From NCBI GenBank assembly GCA_017521425.1, contig JAFXCQ010000012.1, forward strand, positions 109,390 to 173,389: a stretch of 64,000 nt of DNA. The letters run 5' to 3'. The notes beneath the pieces are model-generated. The model saw only the letters and a program-made list of their open reading frames with translations, did no database searches and had not been told where the DNA came from. This document shows, piece by piece, positions 9,792-18,264 of this stretch (position 1 is the first letter of the stretch; every line of letters starts with the position of its first letter). The position numbers and the translations under genes were made by a program. Source of the stretch: Clostridia bacterium. GTDB taxonomy: Bacteria > Bacillota > Clostridia > Oscillospirales > Acutalibacteraceae.

Positions 9792-10679
9792 TTACACCCC
9801 TTTATTCATTAAAGTTTCAACTATGCCAATAATTGCAGTTATGACACCGAGTGAAACACAGTAATATCCAAAATATTTAAACTTATTTTTTTTCAAAAGA
9901 AACCTTAAAAGACCAATTGATAAAACTCCTACAACTGCTGATGTAACCACACCAACAACCAATGGTAATACAGGTATAAATGTTGGTGTTTTCATTGCAT
10001 CAATAAATTCAATTAAGCCTGCTGCAAAAATTGTAGGAATACTTAAAATAAATGAATACATAATCATATTTTTTTTGCTTACACCACATATTAAGCCTGT
10101 AGAAATTGTTGTTCCTGAACGCGATATTCCGGGAAAGCAAGCTGCTATAACCTGAGCTATGCCTATTAAAAGAGCTGATAAAGGGCCAACATTTTTCTTT
10201 TTCTTATGATATTTATCAAGCAATACTCCAAGTAGAAGAATAACTCCTGTAATAATAAAACAGATGCCTTCAATTAAAATACTGTCATCTTTAGAAAAAG
10301 ACTCAACCGTCTCAAGAATGTTACTACCACTTTTTGTCGGTAAAAATAAAAAAAATAGAGGTACACAAGAAATAATGAACATAAAAAGCATTCTTCTTGT
10401 TTTTGATATCTCTTTACTGTTTAATGTGAATCGTTTTTTAGAAATATCTTTAATGCATAGTGTAAACTCAATAAACAATTCATAAATAGTCTTATAAAAA
10501 AATACGAGAATTGCTACGAGAGAGCCAATATGTAACATCGAGGAATACAACCCCGAAATTTCTGTATCAATACCAAAAAAATGGCTAAAAAGAGAGAGGT
10601 GGCCACTACTCGAAACCGGTAAAAATTCAGTAATACCCTGAATAACACCCATAATAAATGCTTTTAAAATATCCACCAT
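9792..10679 (-). CDS. uppP: Undecaprenyl-diphosphatase UppP (BacA family)
   Basis: A 295-residue polytopic membrane enzyme that dephosphorylates undecaprenyl pyrophosphate, recycling the lipid carrier of cell-wall synthesis. High levels give bacitracin resistance in other bacteria. Both family motifs are visible: GITEFLPVSSSGHL near the N-terminus and PGISRSGTTIS in the middle, which carry the catalytic Glu and Ser/Arg residues. About eight membrane helices are predicted. The ribosome site GAGGTGAT precedes ATG 10679. The gene lies between tepA and ftsK/spoIIIE with gaps of only a few bases, so the three are probably co-transcribed. Confidence 0.96.
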   Translation of the reverse strand: MVDILKAFIMGVIQGITEFLPVSSSGHLSLFSHFFGIDTEISGLYSSMLHIGSLVAILVFFYKTIYELFIEFTLCIKDISKKRFTLNSKEISKTRRMLFMFIISCVPLFFLFLPTKSGSNILETVESFSKDDSILIEGICFIITGVILLLGVLLDKYHKKKKNVGPLSALLIGIAQVIAACFPGISRSGTTISTGLICGVSKKNMIMYSFILSIPTIFAAGLIEFIDAMKTPTFIPVLPLVVGVVTSAVVGVLSIGLLRFLLKKNKFKYFGYYCVSLGVITAIIGIVETLMNKGV

Positions 10680-10691
10680 ATCACCTCTTCA

Positions 10692-11459
10692 TTAAAACTT
10701 AAACTCTTGTTCTTTTAATAATTCTTGCTGGTTAGTCATATCATACAAGCATTTTAGTGCATCAGAAAGATTCCCGACACAGTCTATAAGCCCTTCTTTT
10801 ACAGCATCTTCACCTAATAATACAGTTCCAAAATCCGAAATCAATTCATCGCTGTTAAGCATAAGCTGTCTGAATCTGTCAGATTGTATCTTTGAATTTC
10901 TTACAATAAACCCTACGACGCGTTCTTCCATCTTTTTGAGATATGACATTGTTTGCGGAACACCTAAAACAAGCCCATTCATTCTCACAGGATGAACCGT
11001 CATAGATGCTGAAGGAACAATAAAGGATTTTTTAGTACTGACTGCTAACGGAATACCAATAGAATGCCCACCACCCAAAACAATTGAAACAGTTGGTTTT
11101 GACATTCCTGAAATAAGCTCAGCAATAGCAAGTCCAGCTTCAATATCGCCACCAATTGTATTTAAAATAAGCAATAAACCTGAAACCTCTTTATTTTCCT
11201 CTATTGCAACAATCCTTGGAATTATATGCTCATATTTTGTTGTTTTTGTTGTATTCGGCAAAGTGTAATGACCTTCAACCTGACCAATTATAGTCAGACA
11301 ATGAATATACTTACCATTAACATTTATTGTAACACTTCCGTCACCCTCATCTTCAGTTGCATCTTTTTGAAGTTCTTCATCAATTGATTCTGAATTATCT
11401 TCTGAAGGATTTGGTGCGGTAAAAGAACAAAGTGGATTTTCATTATTTTCATAAAACAC
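10692..11459 (-). CDS. tepA: ClpP-fold protease, TepA family
   Basis: A 255-residue cytoplasmic serine protease of the ClpP/crotonase fold. The first 45 or so residues are acidic and variable. The core shows ILNTIGGDIEAGLAIAELI, the nucleophile region VLGGGHSIGIPLAVS, with the Ser of GHSIG, and SASMTVHPVR, with the likely catalytic His. It lacks a signal peptide. In B. subtilis the homologue was named for an effect on protein export and also sits next to spoIIIE. The start is GTG at 11459, preceded by GGTGAT. It heads the tepA-uppP-spoIIIE-DUF3006 operon. Confidence 0.9.
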   Translation of the reverse strand: MFYENNENPLCSFTAPNPSEDNSESIDEELQKDATEDEGDGSVTINVNGKYIHCLTIIGQVEGHYTLPNTTKTTKYEHIIPRIVAIEENKEVSGLLLILNTIGGDIEAGLAIAELISGMSKPTVSIVLGGGHSIGIPLAVSTKKSFIVPSASMTVHPVRMNGLVLGVPQTMSYLKKMEERVVGFIVRNSKIQSDRFRQLMLNSDELISDFGTVLLGEDAVKEGLIDCVGNLSDALKCLYDMTNQQELLKEQEFKF

Positions 11460-11664
11460 AATATATCACCAAATGTATTGTATCCCAAAAATACGAAAAT
11501 AACCAAATTACATAATAACACATTTTTTTGAAAAGTGCAATATTTGAAACTTTAAAAACACAATATTTTGTAGTGATTTTTTAATAATATTATGTATTGT
11601 ATATATTATATAAAAATTAAAAAAATTTAATTAAAATTTATACCATAATACTACACTCTTTTCA

Positions 11665-11693
11665 TTGACAAAAAGCATCAAAAATTATACAAT
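11665..11693 (+). promoter_or_regulatory. Promoter of the acn-icd-rex operon
   Basis: TTGACA (11665-11670), 17-base spacer, TACAAT (11688-11693). Transcription should start near 11699-11701, inside the Rex-like box. Confidence 0.75.
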
Positions 11694-11698
11694 AGACT

Positions 11699-11717
11699 TT
11701 GTTAAAAAATTAAACAA
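11699..11717 (+). promoter_or_regulatory. Candidate Rex operator
   Basis: TTGTTAAAAAATTAAACAA is a near match to the Rex consensus TTGTTAA-N4-TTAACAA, with one extra base between the half-sites. It covers the predicted +1 of an operon whose third gene is rex. Known biology: Rex represses when NADH/NAD is low and lets go when NADH is high. The assignment is inferred from sequence and position. Confidence 0.55.
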
Positions 11718-11736
11718 GTTCACAGGAGGAATAACA

Positions 11737-13674
11737 ATGGGTCTTACATTATGTGAAAAGATTATTAAAAGTCACCTTGTTGATGGTGAGTATAAGAAAG
11801 GCAATGAAGTTGGTATAAGAATTGACCAGACCCTTACTCAGGACGCAACAGGTACAATGGCTTATCTTGAACTTGAAGCAATGGATATCGATAAAGTTAA
11901 AACCGAACTTTCAGTTGCTTATATCGACCACAATACTCTTCAGACAGGTTTTGAGAATGCTGACGACCACAAATTCATTCAGAGTGTTTGTAAAAAACGT
12001 GGTGTTCGTTACTCTCGTCCAGGTAACGGTATTTGTCACCAGGTACATTTAGAAAGATTTGGTATCCCTGGTAAAACACTTATCGGTTCTGACAGCCACA
12101 CACCTACAGGTGGCGGTTTAGGTATGCTCGCAATGGGTGCCGGCGGTCTTGATGTTGCAGTTGCTATGGGTGGCGGTGCTTACTATATCACAGTTCCAGA
12201 AGTTATTAAAGTTAATCTTACAGGCAAGCTTTCACCTTATGTTGCCGCAAAAGATATTATTCTTGAAGTTTTAAGAATACTTTCCGTTAAAGGTGGCGTT
12301 GGTAAAGTTGTTGAATATGGTGGTGAAGGTGTAAAAACACTTTCTGTTCCTGAAAGAGCAACTATTACAAATATGGGTGCTGAGCTTGGTGCCACAACTT
12401 CAATCTTCCCTTCAGATGAAATCACTTATGAATTTATGAAAGCACAAAGCAGAGAACAGGACTGGGTAGAACTTCTTCCTGATTCAGATGCTGAATACGA
12501 CAGAGTAATTGATATTGATTTGTCAACACTCAAACCACTCGCTGCTATGCCACATATGCCTGACAATGTTAAAGCAATTTCAGAAATCGGCAAAATCAAA
12601 GTAGACCAGGTACTTATTGGCTCTTGCACAAACTCATCACTTTTAGATATGATGAAGGTTGCAAAAATTCTTAAAGGTAAAAAAGTTAATCCAAATATCA
12701 GTCTTGGTATTGCTCCTGGTTCTAAACAAGTTCTTAATATGTTAGCACTTAATGGCGCTTTGGCAGATATGATTGATGCTGGTGCACGTATTCTTGAAAG
12801 TGCTTGTGGTCCTTGTATCGGTATGGGTCAATCTCCTTGCTCATCTGGTGTTTCTTTAAGAACCTTCAACAGAAACTTTGAAGGCAGAAGCGGTACAGCT
12901 GATGGTAAGGTATATCTTGTAAGCCCTGAAACTGCTGCAGCTTCAGCAATTACAGGTGTACTCACAGACCCAACAGAACTCACAGATGATATTTCTGTAA
13001 CTCTTCCAAAGACATTTATTATAAATGACAATATGATTGAATTACCTGCTGACTCAAAAGCAGAAGCTGATGCTGTTGAAGTTTACTATGGTCCAAATAT
13101 TAAACCATTCCCCAAAACTTCTCCTCTTACTGATTCAATATCTGCTACTGCAGTTCTTAAGGTTGGGGACAACATTACAACTGACCACATTATGCCTGCA
13201 GGTGCAAAAATTCTTCCTTACCGTTCAAACATCCCTTACCTCTCTCAATTCTGCTTCCGTCAATGCGATGAAAACTTTGCAGAAAACTGCAAAAAAGCAG
13301 AAAACTGTGTTGTTATTGGTGGTGCAAACTATGGTCAGGGTTCATCAAGAGAACACGCTGCTTTAGTTCCTCTTTATTTAGGTGTAAAAGCAGTTATTAC
13401 AAAATCTTTTGCTCGTATTCACAAAGCAAATCTTGTTAATGCTGGTATTATTCCACTTAATTTCAAGGATGCTTCAGATTACGATAAAATAAATGTAAAC
13501 GATGAACTCGAGCTTCCAGCAATTAAAGCTGAGCTTACTGAAAATAAAGATATAACACTTATCAATAAAACTAAGAATGAAGAATACAAGCTTATTTGCG
13601 ATGTTTCAGAAAGACAAAAAGACATCCTTGCAGCTGGTAGCCTTCTCGATTTCACAAAAAAGGAGAACAACTAA
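11737..13674 (+). CDS. acn: Aconitate hydratase
   Basis: A 645-residue [4Fe-4S] enzyme converting citrate to isocitrate. The three cluster-binding cysteines are visible: Cys297 in IGSCTNSS, then Cys357 and Cys360 in CGPCIGMGQSP. The substrate motif GSDSHTPTGGGLGMLA and the swivel-domain GGANYGQGSSREHAAL with its Arg/Ser are intact. The length fits the shorter bacterial/mitochondrial-like type found in clostridia. The ribosome site AGGAGG fixes ATG 11737; an in-frame TTG at 11665 is actually the -35 box. icd follows two bases downstream. No citrate synthase is present in the window. Confidence 0.96.
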   Translation: MGLTLCEKIIKSHLVDGEYKKGNEVGIRIDQTLTQDATGTMAYLELEAMDIDKVKTELSVAYIDHNTLQTGFENADDHKFIQSVCKKRGVRYSRPGNGICHQVHLERFGIPGKTLIGSDSHTPTGGGLGMLAMGAGGLDVAVAMGGGAYYITVPEVIKVNLTGKLSPYVAAKDIILEVLRILSVKGGVGKVVEYGGEGVKTLSVPERATITNMGAELGATTSIFPSDEITYEFMKAQSREQDWVELLPDSDAEYDRVIDIDLSTLKPLAAMPHMPDNVKAISEIGKIKVDQVLIGSCTNSSLLDMMKVAKILKGKKVNPNISLGIAPGSKQVLNMLALNGALADMIDAGARILESACGPCIGMGQSPCSSGVSLRTFNRNFEGRSGTADGKVYLVSPETAAASAITGVLTDPTELTDDISVTLPKTFIINDNMIELPADSKAEADAVEVYYGPNIKPFPKTSPLTDSISATAVLKVGDNITTDHIMPAGAKILPYRSNIPYLSQFCFRQCDENFAENCKKAENCVVIGGANYGQGSSREHAALVPLYLGVKAVITKSFARIHKANLVNAGIIPLNFKDASDYDKINVNDELELPAIKAELTENKDITLINKTKNEEYKLICDVSERQKDILAAGSLLDFTKKENN

Positions 13675-13676
13675 TT

Positions 13677-14840
13677 ATGAACGAATTACAAATCAATGCA
13701 GCTCTTGAAAAATTCAAAACACTTCTTATTGAACAAGACGCAAGAAATCAGAAAATCAAATCAACAAAAGAATTTAAAGATTTTAAATCACTCCCAAAAA
13801 TTGTTATCGGTGTTTGTGGCGGTGACGGTATTGGCCCTATTATCACAAAAGAATCTGCAAATGTTCTTAAATTCATTTTAAAAGATGATGTTGACGCTGG
13901 TAAAATCGAATTCAAATACATTGATGGTCTTACAATTGAAAATCGTGTAAAGGTTATGAAGGCTATTCCTGATGATGTTATGGAAGAATTAAAATCTTGC
14001 GACGTTATTTTAAAAGGTCCTACAACAACTCCACAGGCCGGCGATGGTCTCCCTAATATCGAAAGTGCTAATGTTGCTATGCGTAAAGCACTTGACCTTT
14101 TTGCTAATGTTCGTCCTGTTAAAATTCCAGAAGAAAACATTGACTGGACATTCTTCAGAGAAAACACAGAGGGTGCTTATGCAGTTGGTTCAAAAGGTGT
14201 AGATGTTGATGGTGAATTAGCATTTGACTTTGTTGTTACAACAACTGAAGGTACTGAAAGAATTGCAAAACTTGCTTATGAATACGCAAGAAACAATAAG
14301 AAAGACAGAGTTTCAATCATAACAAAAGCAAATATCATTAAAACAACTGACGGTAAATTCCTCAACCTTTGCAAGGATATTGCTAAAGACTACCCAGACA
14401 TTACAACAGATGAGTGGTACATCGACATTACAACTGCAAAGCTTATTGATAAAAAACGCCGTACAGATTTCAAGGTTTTCGTTCTTCCTAACCTTTATGG
14501 CGATATCATTACAGACGAAGCTGCTGAATTCCAGGGTGGTGTCGGTACTGCTGGTAGCGCTAACATTGGTAAGCAGTATGCTATGTTTGAAGCAATTCAC
14601 GGTTCTGCACCTCGTATGGTTAAAGAAGGTCGCGGTCAATATGCAGACCCTTGCTCAATGCTTCGTGCATCTGTTCTTCTTCTTTCTCACATCGGCAAAC
14701 AAGAAGAAGCTGACAAACTTGAAAAAGCGCTTGATATCTGTATGATTACAGAAAAGAAAATGACTATTACAGGTCGAGACACAGGTTGCACTTGTGAAGA
14801 ATTTGGTCAATATGTTATGGATACTTTAAAAACCCTTTAA
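13677..14840 (+). CDS. icd: Isocitrate dehydrogenase, probably NAD-dependent
   Basis: A 387-residue decarboxylating dehydrogenase that makes 2-oxoglutarate from isocitrate. Seen are the N-terminal VCGGDGIGPIITKES, the substrate-binding FFRENTEGAY, the metal-binding region LYGDIITDEAAEF and the coenzyme loop EAIHGSAPRM. The short form and the EAIHGSAPR loop resemble NAD-linked enzymes of the isopropylmalate dehydrogenase superfamily; cofactor choice is an inference. It follows acn at once, so the pair forms the oxidative half-branch of the TCA cycle that supplies glutamate precursors. An unusual N-terminal extension of about 40 charged residues precedes the core. Confidence 0.93.
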   Translation: MNELQINAALEKFKTLLIEQDARNQKIKSTKEFKDFKSLPKIVIGVCGGDGIGPIITKESANVLKFILKDDVDAGKIEFKYIDGLTIENRVKVMKAIPDDVMEELKSCDVILKGPTTTPQAGDGLPNIESANVAMRKALDLFANVRPVKIPEENIDWTFFRENTEGAYAVGSKGVDVDGELAFDFVVTTTEGTERIAKLAYEYARNNKKDRVSIITKANIIKTTDGKFLNLCKDIAKDYPDITTDEWYIDITTAKLIDKKRRTDFKVFVLPNLYGDIITDEAAEFQGGVGTAGSANIGKQYAMFEAIHGSAPRMVKEGRGQYADPCSMLRASVLLLSHIGKQEEADKLEKALDICMITEKKMTITGRDTGCTCEEFGQYVMDTLKTL

Positions 14841-14864
14841 TTTTTAAAAGGTAGTTGAAATATT

Positions 14865-15521
14865 ATGAAAAAAAATGAACAAGTTTCAACACCTGTTATT
14901 AAAAGACTTCCGAGATATCACAGATATTTAGAAGAACTAAAAAGACAAGGTGTTGTAAGAATATCATCAAAAGAATTATCTGCAAGAATGGGACTTACTG
15001 CCTCACAGATAAGACAGGATTTAAACTGCTTTGGTGGTTTTGGTCAACAAGGCTATGGTTATAATATTGAACAGCTTTATAACGAAATAGGCAATATTCT
15101 CGGTCTTAGCAGTAAATTCAAAGCAGTACTTATTGGTGCTGGTAATCTTGGTCACGCGGTTGCCACTCATTTAAGATTTGAAGACCGCGGTTTTGACCTC
15201 ATTGGTATTTTTGATAATAATCCCAATGTAATAGGTCAACAAATCGGCAATAAAACTGTACTTGATTCTGATATACTTGAAGAATTCTGTAAGGAACACA
15301 ACCCAAGTGTTGCTATTCTTTGTATTCCAAGCGAGTTTGCAGACACTACTGCAAAAAAACTTGTTTCTTTAGGAATCAAAGGATTCTGGAATTTCACACA
15401 GTACGATATTGCTACAAACTATAAAGGAATTGCTGTTGAAAATGTTCATCTCGGTGATTCGCTTATGACTTTATGTTATCAGATAAATAACATTGACAAT
15501 TTAGACGAGGAATCAAAATGA
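14865..15521 (+). CDS. rex: Redox-sensing transcriptional repressor Rex
   Basis: A 218-residue NADH-responsive repressor. The N-terminal winged helix has RLPRYHRYLEELKRQG and SSKELSARMGLTASQIRQDL, the DNA-reading helix. The Rossmann domain has the dinucleotide motif VLIGAGNLGHAVATH. The C-terminal domain-swapped helix carries NIDNLDEE. It ends with a four-base overlap to the next gene. Placement behind acn and icd, with a Rex-like box on the operon's start site, suggests the operon is autoregulated by the NADH/NAD ratio. In many clostridia rex is linked to fermentation genes; linkage to TCA genes is less usual. Confidence 0.97.
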   Translation: MKKNEQVSTPVIKRLPRYHRYLEELKRQGVVRISSKELSARMGLTASQIRQDLNCFGGFGQQGYGYNIEQLYNEIGNILGLSSKFKAVLIGAGNLGHAVATHLRFEDRGFDLIGIFDNNPNVIGQQIGNKTVLDSDILEEFCKEHNPSVAILCIPSEFADTTAKKLVSLGIKGFWNFTQYDIATNYKGIAVENVHLGDSLMTLCYQINNIDNLDEESK

Positions 15522-16189
15522 AAAAACTGATGGATATTGATATTGCCGATATCATCCCTTTCTCAAAAGGAATAATCGTTGCAAGAAAAGATACCCTCAA
15601 AAGTGGCGAAGTCAGAATTTCTTTTATAACTTACGATGTTAAATTAGAACGCCCGTCTCAAAGTACCAAGGGTGCTTATCTCTTTAATAAATTTGGTGAC
15701 GCTTACGAGAAAATAAGTGAACAATTAGGCGATTATCTTTCTTGTGATGCAGTTGTTTTACCAAACAAGCACGTTGCAGTTGCTTATAAAACTGGTGAGC
15801 TTGGTTTATTTGATGAAAATGGCACTCTTTACTGGACTGGTGATTTACAATATCGTGACTGTCCTGTAAGTGGCATTGCTGCTGAAAAGAAATATCTTTG
15901 GTGTGTTGTTCCTGACAACAACTGTGTAATCAGATATTCCCCTGTTACTGAAAAAATAGTTTTAAGAATCGGCGGAGATTCTTCTACCGCTTTCTTAAAC
16001 CCTGTTTCTATAACTAATTATAACGATATTCTTTATATTTGTAATCATCAATCGTTCAAGATAAGAACAATTGACTTAAAAAACTTTACTGTTTCAGACT
16101 ACAAAGAATTTGAAGAACCAATTTATAAATACATCAGAACAAACGACCGCGAAATCGTGGAACTCGAATCTGGCGTTTATATGTTATAA
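15518..16189 (+). CDS. Hypothetical protein, possible partial beta-propeller
   Basis: A 223-residue protein I do not recognise. It is soluble, with no signal peptide or membrane helix. Repeated short beta-rich blocks (AVAYKTGELGLFDENG, KYLWCVVPDNNCVIRYSP, DILYICNHQSFKIRTID) look like blades of a NHL- or WD-type propeller, but too few for a full ring. The start codon overlaps the rex stop (ATGA), which points to translational coupling, and pyrR follows 15 bases on. A role in NADH sensing is conceivable from context only. Confidence 0.75.
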   Translation: MKKLMDIDIADIIPFSKGIIVARKDTLKSGEVRISFITYDVKLERPSQSTKGAYLFNKFGDAYEKISEQLGDYLSCDAVVLPNKHVAVAYKTGELGLFDENGTLYWTGDLQYRDCPVSGIAAEKKYLWCVVPDNNCVIRYSPVTEKIVLRIGGDSSTAFLNPVSITNYNDILYICNHQSFKIRTIDLKNFTVSDYKEFEEPIYKYIRTNDREIVELESGVYML

Positions 16190-16747
<558 letters not shown>

Positions 16748-16762
16748 TTAAGAGGTTTTAAT

Positions 16763-17617
16763 ATGATTTACACAATTGAAAACGACTTTTTCTCTTTAGG
16801 TGTTAAAGAGATGGGTGCAGAGCTCACCTCTTTTAAATCAAAGAAAACAGGAATTGAATATATCTGGCAAGGTATTACCGAAATTTGGTATGGTCAGTCA
16901 CCTATTCTTTTCCCTGTAATCGGCAGACTCCTTGATGATAAATACCACCTTAATGGTAAAGAATATTCTATGGAAAAACACGGTATTGTAAGAAAGAAAC
17001 CATTCAGATTAGTTGAACAGACCGAAAATACTCTTACATTTCTCCAGAGCGATGATGAAGAATCTTTAAAAATTTATCCATATCACTTTGATTTATTTGT
17101 TACATTCAAATTAAATGATAACGGTTTAGAGGTTTCTCATAAGGTTGTAAACAAAAACGATTGTGTTATGTACTATTCGTTTGGTGCTCACCCTGGCTTC
17201 AACTGTAAAATTGGTGATTATCTTGAATTTGATAACCCACAGGCTTCTGTTATGAATGAACAGATTGATGAAGAATCACTTTTACTTGATAATCAAGTTG
17301 AATTATTAAAAAACGAAAAAAGAATCACTCTTCAAAAAGATACTTTTGACCACGATGCTTTAATTTTAAGTGGTTACACTGATAAGGTTATCTCTTTAAA
17401 GAGCAATGAACACAACAGAGTTGTAAGATTCAACTTTGATTCACCTGTTCTTGGCATCTGGGCAAAGCCAAATGCACCTTATGTTTGCATTGAACCTTGG
17501 TGGGGAATCAATGACAACCATGACAAAAAAGCTGATTTAAGCGAAAAAAGAGGAATAATGTCACTTGATGCACATGATACAAGAATTTTCACTTGGAGCG
17601 CAGAAATAACGGAATAA
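16763..17617 (+). CDS. Aldose 1-epimerase (mutarotase) family protein, LacX-like
   Basis: A 284-residue beta-sandwich mutarotase-like protein, probably cytoplasmic. Family features are MGAELTSFKSKKTGIEYIWQG, ILFPVIGRL, EKHGIVRKKPF with a conserved His, YYSFGAHPGFNC with the likely catalytic His, and the C-terminal CIEPWWGIND. This subgroup acts on hexoses or hexose phosphates; the substrate here is unknown. It lies 15 bases after pyrR in the same direction and is probably in the same transcript. Confidence 0.9.
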   Translation: MIYTIENDFFSLGVKEMGAELTSFKSKKTGIEYIWQGITEIWYGQSPILFPVIGRLLDDKYHLNGKEYSMEKHGIVRKKPFRLVEQTENTLTFLQSDDEESLKIYPYHFDLFVTFKLNDNGLEVSHKVVNKNDCVMYYSFGAHPGFNCKIGDYLEFDNPQASVMNEQIDEESLLLDNQVELLKNEKRITLQKDTFDHDALILSGYTDKVISLKSNEHNRVVRFNFDSPVLGIWAKPNAPYVCIEPWWGINDNHDKKADLSEKRGIMSLDAHDTRIFTWSAEITE

Positions 17618-17682
17618 TTTACTGTTGACTTAATAAAAGAAACAGTATAGAATTAAAACATAGAAAGGTTTTGGTGATAACT

Positions 17683-18012
17683 ATGGCAGATAATTTTGAA
17701 AAAAGCGAAGGCTTTAATGAAGAATACGGTCCAGATATTGTTTCAGTAGTTGATGAAGATGGCGTTGAACATACTTTTGAAGAATTAGACAGAATTGAAA
17801 CAGATGAAGGTAAATTTGTTGCTCTTCTCCCTATTTATGATGAAGCTGAAGAAATTATTGACAGCGATGGCGAACTTATTATTCTTCAGGTTACAGAAGA
17901 TGATGGTGAGCTTTATTTAGAACCAATTGAAGACGACAAGCTCTTTGATAAAATCGGTAAACTCTTTGAAGAAAGACTTGCAGATATTTTTGAGTTTGAC
18001 GACGAAGAATAA
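17683..18012 (+). CDS. DUF1292 family acidic protein
   Basis: A strongly acidic protein of about 109 residues with the DUF1292 pattern: VSVVDEDGVEHTFEELDRIE, FVALLPIYD, ELIILQVTEDDGELYLEPIED. Its function is unknown across Firmicutes, where it is often next to ruvX and ireB. I chose ATG 17683 because the family's N-terminus is variable and this is the first ATG; in-frame TTG 17671 and GTG 17674 are alternatives with AAAGG upstream. It ends 28 bases before the 6S-like RNA. Confidence 0.85.
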   Translation: MADNFEKSEGFNEEYGPDIVSVVDEDGVEHTFEELDRIETDEGKFVALLPIYDEAEEIIDSDGELIILQVTEDDGELYLEPIEDDKLFDKIGKLFEERLADIFEFDDEE

Positions 18013-18040
18013 TCTTAATAATAAAACAAATATTATGAAT

Positions 18041-18224
18041 AATTCCTGCGGTGTGCGATAAATGCGGATAATATTAACCCTATGTCAATTTAAAGGGAGT
18101 TCGGACTTCTGTGACGGATTGCAGACCTCCCGCCTTTGCGGACGAAGGGAGCGTGAACTTACGGAGAGGACACCCACCTGCCAATAAGCAGGTTTTTATT
18201 ACCGCATCCGGCATTGTGGGAATT
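18041..18224 (+). ncRNA. ssrS: Structured RNA, probable 6S RNA
   Basis: About 184 bases with long-range pairing of the ends: AATTCC with GGAATT, TGC with GCA, and ATGCGG with CCGCAT. Internal hairpins include GGGAG/CTCCC and ACCTGC-CAATAA-GCAGGT. It is GC-richer than its flanks, has no open frame, and ends at a strong terminator. The closing stem and the block GGTGTGCGATAAATGCGG resemble Firmicute 6S RNAs, which bind sigma-A RNA polymerase. It is not SRP RNA (no GGAAGGAAGCA-type core), tmRNA or RNase P RNA. The 6S family call rests on memory of pattern, not a covariance search. Confidence 0.6.
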
Positions 18225-18264
18225 AAAAAAGCTTGTAGTTAATTACTGACTACAAGCTTTTTTA
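18225..18264. terminator. Bidirectional terminator
   Basis: Arms AAAAGCTTGTAGT and ACTACAAGCTTTT with T runs on both strands. It ends the 6S-like RNA on the plus strand and the ABC exporter operon on the minus strand. Confidence 0.92.

Noticed and set aside
11531..11575. NrdR-like CAATATTT motifs in the tepA-acn gap
   Set aside because: Two cores are 23 bases apart, off helical phase, and no nrd gene is next to them; AT-rich chance matches are likely.
11665..11736. Upstream extension of aconitase from TTG 11665
   Set aside because: This TTG is part of the -35 box, and a strong AGGAGG site sits before ATG 11737, where the family N-terminus begins.
18041..18224. SRP RNA, tmRNA or RNase P RNA
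   Set aside because: The SRP core with GGAAGGAAGCA-like sequence, a tmRNA tag frame and the RNase P conserved blocks are all absent, and the length is too short for the last two.
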